From Rotaria sp. Silwood1 (taxonomy: Eukaryota > Rotifera > Eurotatoria > Philodinida > Philodinidae), in assembly GCA_905250075.1 (NCBI GenBank), contig CAJNOP010000217.1, positions 140,037-204,036 of the forward strand: 64,000 nt of DNA. Direction: 5' to 3'. How positions within the stretch are numbered: the stretch's first letter is position 1; each line of letters opens with the position of its first letter. Shown here one piece after another: positions 49,245 to 61,130 of the stretch. The position numbers were made by a program, and so were the translations under genes. The notes under the pieces were generated by a model. That model saw nothing but the letters and a program-made list of their open reading frames with translations. It was not told where the DNA came from and made no database searches.

Positions 49245-49532
49245 ATGATTCGAAACGATGTTGTCTTTATTTCGTACATATTCATCGTCTCACTGGTGAT
49301 TTCGACGATCAATGGTCGTTTATGCATGTGTACTTGTTGTAATCCTTCAATGGGCGAAAAGTCTGGATGCATCATAGACATTGGCGATAATGGTATGATT
49401 ATGGACTGTCGCACAAGCTGCTCAAAACAATGTCCACAACAATGTCCTGTGAATGGACCTACAGGGACAATAATTGGAGACTCCATCAATGGCAAGAAAA
49501 ATGTATCGTCTGCTTGTCAAATTTCGAATTAA
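49245..49532 (+). CDS. Small secreted cysteine-rich protein (95 aa)
   Basis: Single-exon frame with a hydrophobic signal peptide (about residues 5-24, FISYIFIVSLVISTINGR), followed by a mature part of about 70 residues with ten cysteines. The pattern begins CMCTCC, then SGC, MDC, TSC, KQC, QQC and a last SAC. An even Cys number fits disulfide-bonded secreted peptides. A polyadenylation signal AATAAA lies at 49604-49609, about 70 bp after the stop. I do not recognise the family. The overlapping minus frame (49196-49495) lacks such features. The start is the first Met directly before the signal peptide. Confidence 0.7.
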   Translation: MIRNDVVFISYIFIVSLVISTINGRLCMCTCCNPSMGEKSGCIIDIGDNGMIMDCRTSCSKQCPQQCPVNGPTGTIIGDSINGKKNVSSACQISN

Positions 49533-52386
49533 ACCACGAACGACTCGAAAAATTATCTCAATCCTTAAACTACAAGACGATAATAATAGTTTTTATTTCA
49601 GAAAATAAATTATGTCTTTTTCATAAATAAACAGTCTATCGACATATATGCTATACGAATAGTAGAGACGAGTGAATGAACTTCAAATTATTTCTTTCAT
49701 TTTGAACCTTCTCGTAGAGGTCTTAAGAAAAGTCACTAATATAATAAATTTATAGATAAAATATTAGCCTTGTTAATATATCAATGAGATAGATTAGTTT
49801 TTCCTCAGATGAATTCTGCTTCTTTCTATGATATTGATTCTTACTAATCGATGCTTTTCTGATTGTTTTCAAGACTCTAGTATGCCATCGAATGGAATGC
49901 TTCATGAAAGTGCTGCAGCTTCCGTTGCAATTCAAATAAGAGTTCTATTCGATAGAAATGAAACACGAATCTATGAATTGATGCTCACTAGAATGAATGA
50001 CACCACATGCCAAAAACGAAATCACAGTTAGAACTGCGACAATAGGAAACGCATGTCTCACAATAGTAGTACTGAATGAAAGTATTATCAGGAGAACCCT
50101 CGGCCATATGCGTTCAATGAAGAATTTCCTTTATTAGCGATGATACAAGAAGGACAAGGTCATCAATGAATTCATAATCGTATAACGTAGCGTTAAGGAA
50201 GCTATGCATATAAAGGACAAAGTTCTAGTTGTGTAACTCTCACTCTATTGAAAACATATATCTGGATCCACTCATTTCAACATTAGAAGTTAATTAAAAT
50301 TTTTACTACAAAATTAACTTTTTCAGCACATGATTAGCGCGTATGTGAAAAAAATTCAAAGCTAATATCAAATCAACATTATAAATAGAGCAAAAGAAAT
50401 GCTATTCATAACTGAAAAAAACAACTTTTCTATTGAAGTTTTCTGAGACAAAATCAGAGCGCATAGTATACAAGTCTAGTTTATCTAACTTTTCTTTATT
50501 AAAATGAAAAATAATGGCATGGCTTAAAAGAACCATCTATTCAAAAATACAGTATACTTAGTTGTAAGTTGAATTACTTTCGAAGGAAAGTAGCTCTAGA
50601 GAGCCGTGATTTTCATTTCATAAGGAAAACCAATAACTGTATTAAATTATGTAAAATATACTTGATCATTGAGTGCTATGATAATCATTCAATGACGAAA
50701 AGTTTTTTCGAAGAATGACGTTTTACAAATTTCTATTGCCCTTTCATTTCTGATTCCTCGAAATTATCCATTAGACCGTTCTCTTTGATTCAGAGTATAC
50801 CTTTCAAAATTTTCTTCTATTCTTCTAAGATACTAGAAGTAAAATATGTGTACAAACTCAAGCAACCTCAAAGACTATTGATCGATTCAGAATCACTTCA
50901 AACAGACGTAATAGAGCATACTGAGTATTGTGGCAATATTTATTTTCCTCGACTTATACTCTTGAGTTTGTAGAATGTTGAGGTTCAGGCTTTTAGGGTT
51001 CGGTATTAAGTGTTTGTTTCATTTATGAACTGAATTTGGTATATCGTTTTGAATGTATCCTAAAAGTTTGAGCTCGAACAATATACCAATGAGACTCTCA
51101 TAAAAGTCTCATTATACTCTTATCACACTATTGAAATTGATTTTTTCATGAACTACTCTTACAAACTCAAGAATATAACTCGAAGATTCTAGAACTACTT
51201 TCTTCCTGGAGTAATTCAATTCACAAACAAGTACACTGTAATTTTTTGAATGGATAGTATAGTTGTGTTATGTTTCATCTAAGATATGTATTTATTCGAA
51301 TCATAAAACCAAAAGACCTTTCAGCTTTAGCCCTTGTTTACGAAGACAGTCAAGTATGAACGTATTCGTGTAGTAAATTCATAGGACATATATCATCAGT
51401 TAAATTAATTGACGAATATGTTTAAACTTACTGCATTCTCGAACATAGTACGAGGAAGGATAGTGAGCAAACGAAGAAAGTTGAATAAGGAACGCATATG
51501 TATAATGTGTTAAACGCTGTTTTCACCGTGCGAAAAAAAGCACTTTGGGCGCATCGAAGTGTCAATAATTTAATTGTCGATCTTCGGCATAGACGAATAT
51601 AGATGAGAGCAAATCATCTTGTCCGGTTATCAATGTAAATTCGACCGAATATTCGTCGATAGGAATTTCGACAAGACGTAATTAGTAAACGAAATATTAT
51701 ATTAAAAAATATAACTACTTTTAATTGATAAGCAAATTATATTGATTGGTACATATCAAATGATAAATCGCCACTCTATTTAGAGAACAAAATGAAAAAG
51801 AAAACAAAAAGATGTAGGTATAATCGTATACAGTTTTCGAGTGCTCGAAATCCGATGACTATGGAGACGCTCAAAATTGAAACAGAATGAATACAAAGTA
51901 GATATTTAAAATTTTTGATTTCCCTTCATGCTCATCGTATGCTTTTTAAAGTTTGTTTGAGAAGGAGCAAACCGTTCGAATTGTTGGCTTTGATGAAAAA
52001 TTATTGATGAGTCATTCTAAACTATTATTATCTTTGATAAGATTTCTACGTTGCTAATATTTTCTTTCAAAAATTATTTATAATAAGATGTATTTATTAA
52101 ACTTGAAAATGACTATCTAACATGATTAATAATATATTTTTTTGCTTTTGTATATATAGTTAGATTTCATGTAAAATAATATATCAATTGTTTTGATAAG
52201 AGAACAACTCTGAGGTTTCTGTTATCAAACATTAAAAAAAAAAGAATAAATAGTAGATAAAGTTTTGAAGATATATAAGACAAACATAATTTCAACTTCA
52301 AACCATATTTAACGTTAAGAATTTTAAAAGCTTCGACTTTTACAAGTGTATAATTTAAAAATTTATTATATAATCATTCGAGAACA
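49533..52386. other. Intergenic, no gene seen
   Basis: AT-rich. Small frames at 49828-50031 and 50785-50973 have no recognisable features. The last 50 bp before the next gene include TATATAATC at about 52368, a possible core promoter element, though AT-rich context makes this weak. Confidence 0.45.
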
Positions 52387-53361
52387 ATGAAAAAATTCTT
52401 GATCATCATTATTTTGTTAATGATTATATCAATTTGTAAATCAAAGCAAGAAGATCAACATGTAATTCATGCTTTATTTGGTGATAGAACCCAAAATGAT
52501 ATTGTTTATTATGGATTTGTTGATCTAGATAAATCTGAATACAATATAATAAATACATTAAAAGTTGATGATGTTGGAAATCCTCGAAAACGAAAATATC
52601 AAATTTTACCATCAGCATATGATCCTTCAAATGATATTGTATTTATGTCAGCTATAAATGATCAAAACAAAATAATATTAAGTTTAATTAATGCTACAAC
52701 TGGTATTCTTTTACATACATTTGATTCAATTCCTAATGAAATTATTTCTCTTCAATATGATATATTCAATAAAAAATTATTTGCACATACTGAAACTAAT
52801 GATAAAAATTTAACACAAATTGTAGAAATCGATACAAATACTGGAAATTTTAAAGATATTTTAGGACAAATATCTGGAGCTAAACCAACTGATATGTCAA
52901 CTTATTGTCCAATATGTAAAAAATATTTTCTTATCATGTTTGAAAATAATCACTATACATATGTTGCTGTTAATACTACCGATGGTGGCGGAATTAGTTG
53001 GAGAGTACCATTAAATTTTTCTCCTCTTAGTATCAGATTTACTTATAAAACATTTTTAATGTATTCTGTCTATATAAATCGAACACATGAAACAACTTCA
53101 CAAATTGGCATAATAGACAGAACAACAGGAAGTATTGGAAAAGTAGTTGGAACTATTTCTAATCAAACCAATTTATTAGTTACTCGATTGTCGGCATTTG
53201 ATATAGCTAATAGTTTATATTATACATCAGATATAATGATTAGACCTTTTTCTAATGGAATATCTTATATGAATGTGAATACATCAGAAACGAATAGAAT
53301 TTCTTTACCAAAAACCAACTACAACTTCTATGCATGGTTTATTAAGCAATTTGTTCAATAA
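52387..53361 (+). CDS. Secreted propeller-like protein (324 aa)
   Basis: Intact single-exon frame with a signal peptide (MKKFLIIIILLMIISICKS). The mature part has repeated beta-type blocks of the kind PSAYDPSNDIVFMS, SLINATTGILLHTF, SLQYDIFNKKLFA, IVEIDTNTGNF and RLSAFDIANSLYYTS. These resemble YVTN/WD-like propeller blades in which a local value is compared with a displayed variable. Several N-glycosylation sequons (NAT, NLT, NTT, NRT, NQT) support an extracellular location. The stop codon overlaps AATAAA (53357-53362), so the 3' end is probably very short. Codon use is very AT-rich. Function unknown; similar predicted secreted proteins occur in rotifer genomes (recall). Confidence 0.85.
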   Translation: MKKFLIIIILLMIISICKSKQEDQHVIHALFGDRTQNDIVYYGFVDLDKSEYNIINTLKVDDVGNPRKRKYQILPSAYDPSNDIVFMSAINDQNKIILSLINATTGILLHTFDSIPNEIISLQYDIFNKKLFAHTETNDKNLTQIVEIDTNTGNFKDILGQISGAKPTDMSTYCPICKKYFLIMFENNHYTYVAVNTTDGGGISWRVPLNFSPLSIRFTYKTFLMYSVYINRTHETTSQIGIIDRTTGSIGKVVGTISNQTNLLVTRLSAFDIANSLYYTSDIMIRPFSNGISYMNVNTSETNRISLPKTNYNFYAWFIKQFVQ

Positions 53362-55430
53362 AACAAAACTTAAATGATTATTTTTTCTTTAGAAATTTTT
53401 TGGTATCACGACTAAAATATATCTTTCTTTTTCAATGATTTATATCGATGTAATTACATTTGAATTTTAAATGAAGAAAAAAGTCTAACTCGAATAAATG
53501 AAAGTGAAAGACTTTTTTTAAGCTTTAACTATATAGTAGAATATAAAAGTATACGCATGCGCAGAGCCCGTCCATCAGTGAACAAGAGAGTGATTTGTGT
53601 GACCAAAATACAGAGAGATATTCGATATCTAGCCATTGCATCAATCAAATCAGATCTAATAAGTAAACATTTTTCTTTGGTACAAAGAAAATTACTAAAA
53701 CGAAGAAATACACTCGAAAAAATTCATGATCTATTAGATATCTCAAATAACAAGATACTGATCATATTAAAACCTCAAAACACCATTATGAATAAAAAGA
53801 AAATACACTCTTATCAAGAAAAAAAGGGTCTGGATGTCGCATGGATGTGGACGTGTGGATTTTAATAGAAGATAGATGATACAACTGCACGCACACTCAA
53901 AAAAAAGCTGAATGTATGGTTTTGTAATCGTATACAATGCAGATATTGAACATCGGATCGATCTACCACAAATGTTGACCGATAGTGACTTTATGAGAGG
54001 TGCCTTGTTATTCAAAAAACGACGAGGTAAGACTAATTTGACAATATTTTTTTGGAGAAATTCATGCTATTTAGTTATTTCTCCTAAAATCGTATGCCAA
54101 TTTCGATGAAACTATTATTTTGAAAATATGAAACAGCTAAAGCTATTGCGTAAATTTTATCAATACAATATTTCAATCAAAGACAATCGATCAGGTCTTC
54201 GTTGTGTGATTACTCAATGATTTAAAAAATCAAAAAGCTTTCATTATCAGAAATACCATTTTTTCATGCGGTTCACATAAATTCACAAAAATCATTAATT
54301 TTTTTTTATTTTTTAAATCACTGGGTTAAGCAATGGGAAGGCGAACACAATTATATGATCGTTGAATTCAAGCAAACCCATTTAAGTGACAATACCGACA
54401 AAGATAAACTTACGCGTCAAAATACCGTCAGACAGAGTGAGATGTAGGTGTGGGTATGAAGGTATGAATGTGAAGGCATGGGTGTAAGTGTGTATCAAGA
54501 GTAGTCACATCCATACCCACCCATCCTTTAGAAGGTTTTGGATGGCTACTTCTGTTTCGTTTGCTCATGTGAAAGTGACAAATCGCACAAACGTTTTTAG
54601 ATCTGATCAAGTCGGTAGTCATGAGTGGATGTTGGATCTTTATGTAGATAATTTGAACTTGATCTCTTCTACATTCAGGAAAGGTTTTTGTAAAAACTTT
54701 TGGAAAAGTATTGTTTCTTCTAGATTGTTCTCAAATCGATGCACAAATATGAGCTTCGAATTCAAATTGTGCAACGTCAATCTTTGAGTCAAGAAAATCT
54801 GCTCGTTCACTCGAAAACATTTCCTATAGTCTCATTCATGACCTCGTTACCGCTTATCAAAATGAGAGAGTAATTGCTACGCATTCTTATTGACTATGAC
54901 TTCAACATCGTCTATTTACCTTTGTTCATTTTTAGATTACGGAACTCAAGATCAAACATAATCTATTTTCTCAAGCTTTTTAGACTACACGATCGATCGC
55001 GAACAAGAGCGTTCTCAAATACTGCCACTCTTCTTTGTCTTGATAGAAAATTGACTTTTGTTCGGTTACTTCAATAAATAACACTGAAGTTCTAATTTCT
55101 CGAAAATGTTTTGATTGAGAGTAAATGATTTTAGTTATAAAACATCTATATAGATAGACAGTATCTACTTCTGTAGTACATCTTATAGCCGGCATCTCAT
55201 ACTACTTATATCACTATTTGAATCAGATCAGTACCTTTTAATGTAAAAGAAAAATTGTAAAAAAAAAAACAAAATTCACTTAAACTTTTGTCGTTGACAT
55301 TTTTATTCATCTTCGTTTATATTGATATTATACAACGAGATAAACATATGTCAAATCTATCATTGATCGATATTAATACATTTTCTTTTTAATGAAAACA
55401 ATAAGATCAATTTTATTTTTAAATACAATG
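53362..55430. other. Intergenic region with hairpin
   Basis: A 102-codon frame at 53557-53865 is basic but has no domain or paralogue support. Holds the G-rich hairpin at 54440-54528 and G-rich sequence at 53822-53860. The frame at 54488-54787 starts inside the hairpin and is not supported. Confidence 0.45.
54440..54528 (+). repeat. G-rich hairpin with TATCAAGAGTAGTCA core
   Basis: Long G-rich arm (GATGTAGGTGTGGGTATG .. GGGTGTAAGTG), core at 54493-54507, then CATCCATACCCACCCATCC. Third member of the family, same orientation as the other two. Confidence 0.75.
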
Positions 55431-55562
55431 TTGGATTAGTACATAAGTTTTGCACGATTTTTTTTAAAGCATATTTGAGGCTTTAGATCTTTTTCCTCAC
55501 GAGATATAATCCATCAAGTTTGCCTAAAAAAACAACCATGCAGAACTTATGTACCAATTCAA
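55431..55562. mobile_element. 132-bp mariner-like MITE
   Basis: Left TTGGATTAGTACATAAGTTT and right (reverse complement) TTGAATTGGTACATAAGTTC are inverted copies. TA follows the right end (55563-55564) and TG, a possible decayed TA, precedes the left. The TTRGRTTGGTRCATAAGTT form recalls mariner ends. It lies about 70 bp beyond the stop of the F-box gene. Confidence 0.65.
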
Positions 55563-55631
55563 TATATTTTCAAAAATCAATTAGAAAAAAGATATTTTTT
55601 GATTTTTCATCATTTTTGTAGAACAAATCAT

Positions 55632-57497
55632 TTAAGTATTTTGCTTAGAAACTGAAGACTTTGAGAAAACGACTGGAATATTTGATTTTAATAAACGAAA
55701 AATTTTATACCGGTCTTTCGATATTTTGATATCACTGTTTGAAATTTCTTTTTGTCGATTTATCCAAACTTGAATATACGATGGATCACTTCGATCTCTA
55801 ATGATTGAATGTATTGATAAAAAATGATTTTGCAACCATTTTACAAGTTCATCATTTTCAAGTAAAAAATTTTGATGATCACCTTTACATTTAAATATTA
55901 ACAATCGAAGATTTGACATTTTTTTAATGAAATGAAGAACATTAATTCGATTGTTAATACGAATAAAAAGAACTTCACATTGAAGTCCAAGAGGTGAATC
56001 AATTAATTTGTTACAATCTTCATCATTAAAATAATCTGAACCATTTAAAGAAGATTTTGTGAGATCAAGTCGATAAATTGATTTACTTATTAAACGAAAT
56101 AATGCATGATTTAATGTTTGATCAGATATAAGTTTCAATGAATAGAGATTAAGTGTTTGATTAAGTAATTCTTGTAATTGATAATAATCAGAATTTGTAG
56201 AGATGAATACTTCAAGTGATATTAAAATATTTAATGATTGAAAACAATGAAAAAAATTTCTATCAAAAGGTATATTAATACTAAGATGTCGAATGTGAGA
56301 AAAACGAGTATTGAAAAAATTCTGACTATCAAATGAATTTATGTTATCTATTTTATTTTGATAGACAGATCGAACATGATCATACGATCGATATTCATCT
56401 TCATTAAGACAAGTAGATTTAGAGCAATACTCATTTGAATAATAAATAGTATTGAAAGCATAAGGTAACGTGTAAAGTGTTATTAATTTTGTAGGATCAT
56501 ATGGATTCCAATCACATCGAACAAACCATTGATGTTTTTTAAGCCAAAATGCACTTCGAAATGTATTGAGTATTTGATCAATTTGTTCTTCTTTGTCTAT
56601 ATGAAGAGAAAATTCAATACTTATTTTTAATCGAAATATTTTGATTTTAGGTAAATAATTAATTATAATATGTTCCCATTCATTTCCATCTAAATACATA
56701 TTTGATATTTCAATTGTTAAATAATATAAATTAGGCATTTTTTCTAAAATATTCTTTATTGAATCCAGAAAAATTTCAAAAGAAATTTCTAATGAAATCA
56801 TAGAAGGAATTGAATATTCGAGATGTTCACTTACAGAATAAGATCTAATAGTTGAACAAAGATATTGAAGATTTGGAGTATATTCAAATAAACCAGACAG
56901 AAATTGTAAGTTGCATTTAATATTCTTAATAGAAAGATATTTGATGTACGGTGCAATTGATGTAATACGAGGTGGTACAGTTAACTCTTTTTGAATACCA
57001 TTTAAATTACAATGTGTAAGATTTGGTATATTCCATATATTATCAAATAAGTTGAAGATGCGTATGTATCTTTCACCGTATTCATTATTGATTATTTCAA
57101 GATGAGTAAGATGAAAAAGATATCGACATTGAAATGTTATTTTGATTAATGTGTCAAGAGATTTAATGTAATGCAATGAAAGTGTTTGTAAATGAATAAA
57201 TTGATTAAGAGTAAAACCTTGTAATAGAATAAGTTCAGATAAATTAGGTGTTTCTTCATTTGAAAGACGAAGTGAAATAATTTTATCAATAAGTAATGGA
57301 AGATGTTGTTGACAAATAATATGAAAATCTTCTTTTGATATTGATTGAAAACTAAATTGATTAGTTTGAAAATGAATATAAAGAAGATGATCGAAACGAG
57401 AATTAAGTCCAAAAAATGCACGAATAAGATAAGTAGTATCTAAGAATTCAAATAAATCAAGTAGAAGTTCATTAGCCAATGATTCAAATTGTACCAT
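55632..57497 (-). CDS. F-box protein with LRR-like repeats (621 aa)
   Basis: Long intact minus-strand frame without introns. Residues 3-45 (FESLANELLLDLFEFLD, then LIRAFFGLNSRFDHLL) match the F-box consensus (LP.E.L..I..FL....L......N.RF..L). The rest has many leucine-rich segments, such as HLQTLSLHYI, LFHLTHLEII, IPNLTHCNLNGI, IKYLSIKNI, TPNLQYLCSTI and MPNLYYLTIEI, consistent with a degenerate LRR solenoid as in FBXL proteins. F-box proteins bind SKP1 through this domain and bring substrates to the SCF ubiquitin ligase; the substrate is unknown. Such intron-poor F-box genes are heavily expanded in bdelloids (recall). The start Met (57497) directly precedes the F-box. Confidence 0.9.
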   Translation of the reverse strand: MVQFESLANELLLDLFEFLDTTYLIRAFFGLNSRFDHLLYIHFQTNQFSFQSISKEDFHIICQQHLPLLIDKIISLRLSNEETPNLSELILLQGFTLNQFIHLQTLSLHYIKSLDTLIKITFQCRYLFHLTHLEIINNEYGERYIRIFNLFDNIWNIPNLTHCNLNGIQKELTVPPRITSIAPYIKYLSIKNIKCNLQFLSGLFEYTPNLQYLCSTIRSYSVSEHLEYSIPSMISLEISFEIFLDSIKNILEKMPNLYYLTIEISNMYLDGNEWEHIIINYLPKIKIFRLKISIEFSLHIDKEEQIDQILNTFRSAFWLKKHQWFVRCDWNPYDPTKLITLYTLPYAFNTIYYSNEYCSKSTCLNEDEYRSYDHVRSVYQNKIDNINSFDSQNFFNTRFSHIRHLSINIPFDRNFFHCFQSLNILISLEVFISTNSDYYQLQELLNQTLNLYSLKLISDQTLNHALFRLISKSIYRLDLTKSSLNGSDYFNDEDCNKLIDSPLGLQCEVLFIRINNRINVLHFIKKMSNLRLLIFKCKGDHQNFLLENDELVKWLQNHFLSIHSIIRDRSDPSYIQVWINRQKEISNSDIKISKDRYKIFRLLKSNIPVVFSKSSVSKQNT

Positions 57498-60089
57498 ATT
57501 TTTTTCTTATCACGATACAAACTGTCTCTTTTGAATGTTTACCTGTGAGAAAGTAAGAAAATTGTGTTTCGTTCTCTTTCTTTTTTATTAAAACGGCTGA
57601 CTTAAAAACATGCAACAAGTCAAATTATTTCTTTTCGCTCGTATAGGTGAATATGCATCAAGTCAATCTTTTTCACGGATGAATCATCTCGTCCTACTTA
57701 TTAAATGAATTTTTCATCTCGAGAAAAATTTACCAATATTATCAGAATTTAATGAGTGTACATTGAAATTCTGTTGAATTCTAAGATGCTTACGATGATT
57801 TATTTCGTCGACATTTTAAAAATTTTAATCAAATGTCGAAATTGAATTCGAAATATTTTACGTATGATGATGAAGAAAGATGAATAATAGCAAGAAACAA
57901 TTCGAACAAACGAAAAAAAAAAAGAAAGACAAATAATATGATAATGAGACCAATGGCTAACAACAATCTAAATCATCAAAAACGAAATGACATGTGACAT
58001 ATACTTCTATGACTAATAAACGAATTTGTGTACAAGAGGCTACTCCTTATTACTGAATAAACACTATCGAAGAGTGCACACCGGTTTTTTTTCTCTTTGC
58101 TTTTGGTAATGTTTTCTCTTGACTCATGTGAGAAACGAAAAAAATAAAGTTTGAAGATCTAATCAACTATAAACAGTTACCGAAGCAACATTTTCGGATG
58201 TCAATTCGTTTTCGAGTTGGGACTTAATGAACTATGTTTATCATAACAAGGATTCGTGCTTATGCTCTGTACTGAGGAGATTGAACATTTTTACTGTTGC
58301 ATCTGTAAGATACATCTATATATGTCAGCTTGTACGCGTAATCCGTTATCTTAATGACCAGGAGTTCAAAATCAACATGTTAATAAATCATTATTAACAA
58401 GTTGTAGAGCATAATCGAAAGTGTGTGAAAACATATTTTGTTCCTTTAATAAGTACTTCAAAACGGATCAGATAGTTGGTAACAGAGAAGTCACTAACAG
58501 ATAAAGAAAATTCCTCTATTTAGACCATGTGTTCACCTACACTATTCACACTGCTACATTCACATCCACCTTTTGTTTTACCAACAAAAAAATTCTGATA
58601 TCATCAATATATTTAGTTTTGTATATAGATTTTATCATAGGAAAACCCACAGTCAATCACAATCGAACTTTTGACGTTTTGTATCGAGTTAAAGAGATTC
58701 GCATTTGTTATTTGAAAGTTATTTAACTCAATTTTGAAACAAAAAAATAGCATTAGACGTATGTAGATGTGGGCGTGAGTTTGTATATACTCATCAGCCC
58801 AACCCTGAACAATAGCTTCTTTGTCACAGGTATTGATTGAGTTTAAACTCCATTGTTTTGCTTTGAATTAGAATGGTAGTTTGCTCATTTATTTACTTTT
58901 TGTTTGCCAATAATTAATCAATCATTGACAATTTCCTCTAGTCATAAATGACAACTACACAGTTAGATCAAACTTAGTCAAAATTTATGAATTTGAAAAT
59001 GTGACTAAAATGCATCATAGAACTATGTCATTTGTTTGCCCAAAATTAGACGAACAATTAACATCAATATGGTTATTATACAAATTATCCCCAATGTTTT
59101 TTTTTCATATGGCACTATATAGACAACAAAAAAAATAACTTTTGCGAATCAAATCACGTTATAATTAAGCTAAGCTTCAATGAACAATATTAAAAATAAC
59201 ATTTCAAAGATTTTCCTTAAATAACTTCTAAACATAATTAACGAAGAATCAATGGCCGAACAACGCTACTGAAAATGCGTAGTAATTTTGAAACCTACGA
59301 GAAAAAAAAGCATTAATCATACTATCATTTGATTGACATGTTTCGAACATATCATGAAAAAAGTGTTATATAAGGGTAATTTTTTTTTGATCTGTTGAAA
59401 TGAATTCAACTGATATGCACATATCCTTTGAAAATTTCTTTCAGATGAATATTTCTCTTATATTTATTCAAAAGTTATTTGGAGAAATCCAACCTTTGGA
59501 ATTTGTAGGTCTTTTTTACTTTGTCTTTCATTTGCAATGATAAAATAAGTAGATCAAAATTTATTGTATGACGTCCTATAACGAAAATTTTAGGTTCAAT
59601 CATTAACCAAATTCTTTAAAATTACACTCTTTCTTACATGTGTTTGAAAATCCAGTGAAAATCAATTTTCAAACCTCTATGATAGTACTTTTCCTATGTA
59701 ATTCAATAGGCTCTATTTATAGAAAACAATAATTAATCTTTGCTTTTATTTGAAATTGTCCGCACCTTACATCTTCTTACAGTTGATGTCATAGTAAAAC
59801 TACATGAAAATTGACTATGAACTACAGAATCAAAGAAAAAATGTTTCTCTCTAGTTATCTGATCATGACAAGTAAAATTTTTGTTAAATATCAGCACACG
59901 TATTGTATTTGACATATCCACATATTGTTTCTATTTTTTCTTTTTTTGATACTTAATTAAATTTTTCATTCGTATCCAACATATTATTTAATAAAAACAT
60001 ACTTACACACACTACTGAGTGTTATTAAACAGGCTTCAAATAGAAACATCCTAACTTGTTGAAATTATTGTAAAAATTACTTAAAGCAA
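57498..60089. other. Intergenic, no gene seen
   Basis: 2.6 kb between divergent genes. One imperfect G-rich/C-rich hairpin lies near 58760-58805 (GATGTGGGCGTGAG .. CAGCCCAACCC). Open frames at 58529-58726 and 59733-59921 are not convincing. Confidence 0.45.
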
Positions 60090-61130
60090 ATGTCTACTAC
60101 AACCAATACAATTTACACTTTTGCTACACAACAAATATCTATCTATCTTGGTATACCTATTCTTATCGGTGGAATTCTTGGTGGAATTCTTAATATTATT
60201 GTCTTTCTTAGTCTTCAAACATTTCGAGAAAGTTCATGTGCATTTTTTTTAACTATTATGTCATTTGTGAATATTGGACAATTGATAACCGGTTTACTTT
60301 CTCGTGTTATGATTTCAGGATTCGGTGTTGATTGGACAGAAACATCAATATTTTATTGCAAATTTAGAATTAGTTGTCTTCAATTTTGTGCACTAACATC
60401 CTATACATGTATGTGTTTAGCAACTATCGATCAATTATTGGCTACTTCTCTTCAACCACGTTGGCAACAATGTCTCAATCTTAAGAAAGCTTATCGTTTA
60501 TGTGCAATGTTTTTTTTCATTTGGCTTCTTCATAGTATACCATCATTGATTTGGTATAATCTTAGTCTATCAGTAAGAACAGGAAAAATTGGCTGTGTAA
60601 TAACAAATTCTATTTTTCAACAATATTTTACCTATGTTTATTTACTAATTCTTGCTGGTATTTTACCAATTATTATTAATATTACATTTGGATCTATAGC
60701 ATATTGTAATGTCAGACAAATACCTTATCGAACAATACCACTTGTTCGACGAGAATTAGACAAACAATTAACAACTATGGTTCTGGTACAAGTTGTTTTT
60801 AAAGTTTTTGTTATTGTACCATATATTACTGTATTATGCGTAATTAATACTGCGAATTTATTAAGTAGTTCAATCAATATTACTCAATTAACTTTTGCTA
60901 ATTTCGTCACTGGAATAATGTATTATTTATATTTTGCAGTGAGTAAACATGTTTTTAGATATTTATTCAATTGTTTTTTAATATTATAGACTCCATTTTA
61001 CATATACATTTCTGTATCAAAAAGATTTCGTCAACAATTTATTCATGTCATCTCTATTACTTTTGTTAAACGATGGAAACGTCAAATTGTAGGTATTAAT
61101 AGAGTGTCAACTGAAGAACAGCAACAATAA
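60090..61130 (+). CDS. Rhodopsin-class G-protein-coupled receptor (329 aa, two exons)
   Basis: Exon 1 60090-60938 and exon 2 60990-61130 (stop TAA 61128-61130) are joined by removing a 51-bp GT-AG intron (gtgagt...attatag). Without this splice the frame stops in the intron, in the middle of helix 7. Seven hydrophobic segments lie at about residues 20-41, 50-72, 90-113, 137-157, 182-206, 229-252 and 269-292. Features include helix-1 Asn (GILNIIVF, N35), paired extracellular Cys (C90 and C169), ATIDQ in place of DRY at helix 3, VPY in helix 6 (FVIVPY), and TPFYIY at the NPxxY position. The C-terminal tail is basic (KRFRQQF, KRWKRQ). It resembles the expanded peptide-receptor-like GPCRs of bdelloids (recall). 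Ligand unknown. Poly(A) signal AATAAA at 61270-61275. Confidence 0.88.

Noticed and set aside
53557..53865. 102-codon basic frame
   Set aside because: No domain, no splice context, and its 3' part enters G-rich repeat-like sequence; chance frame is more likely.
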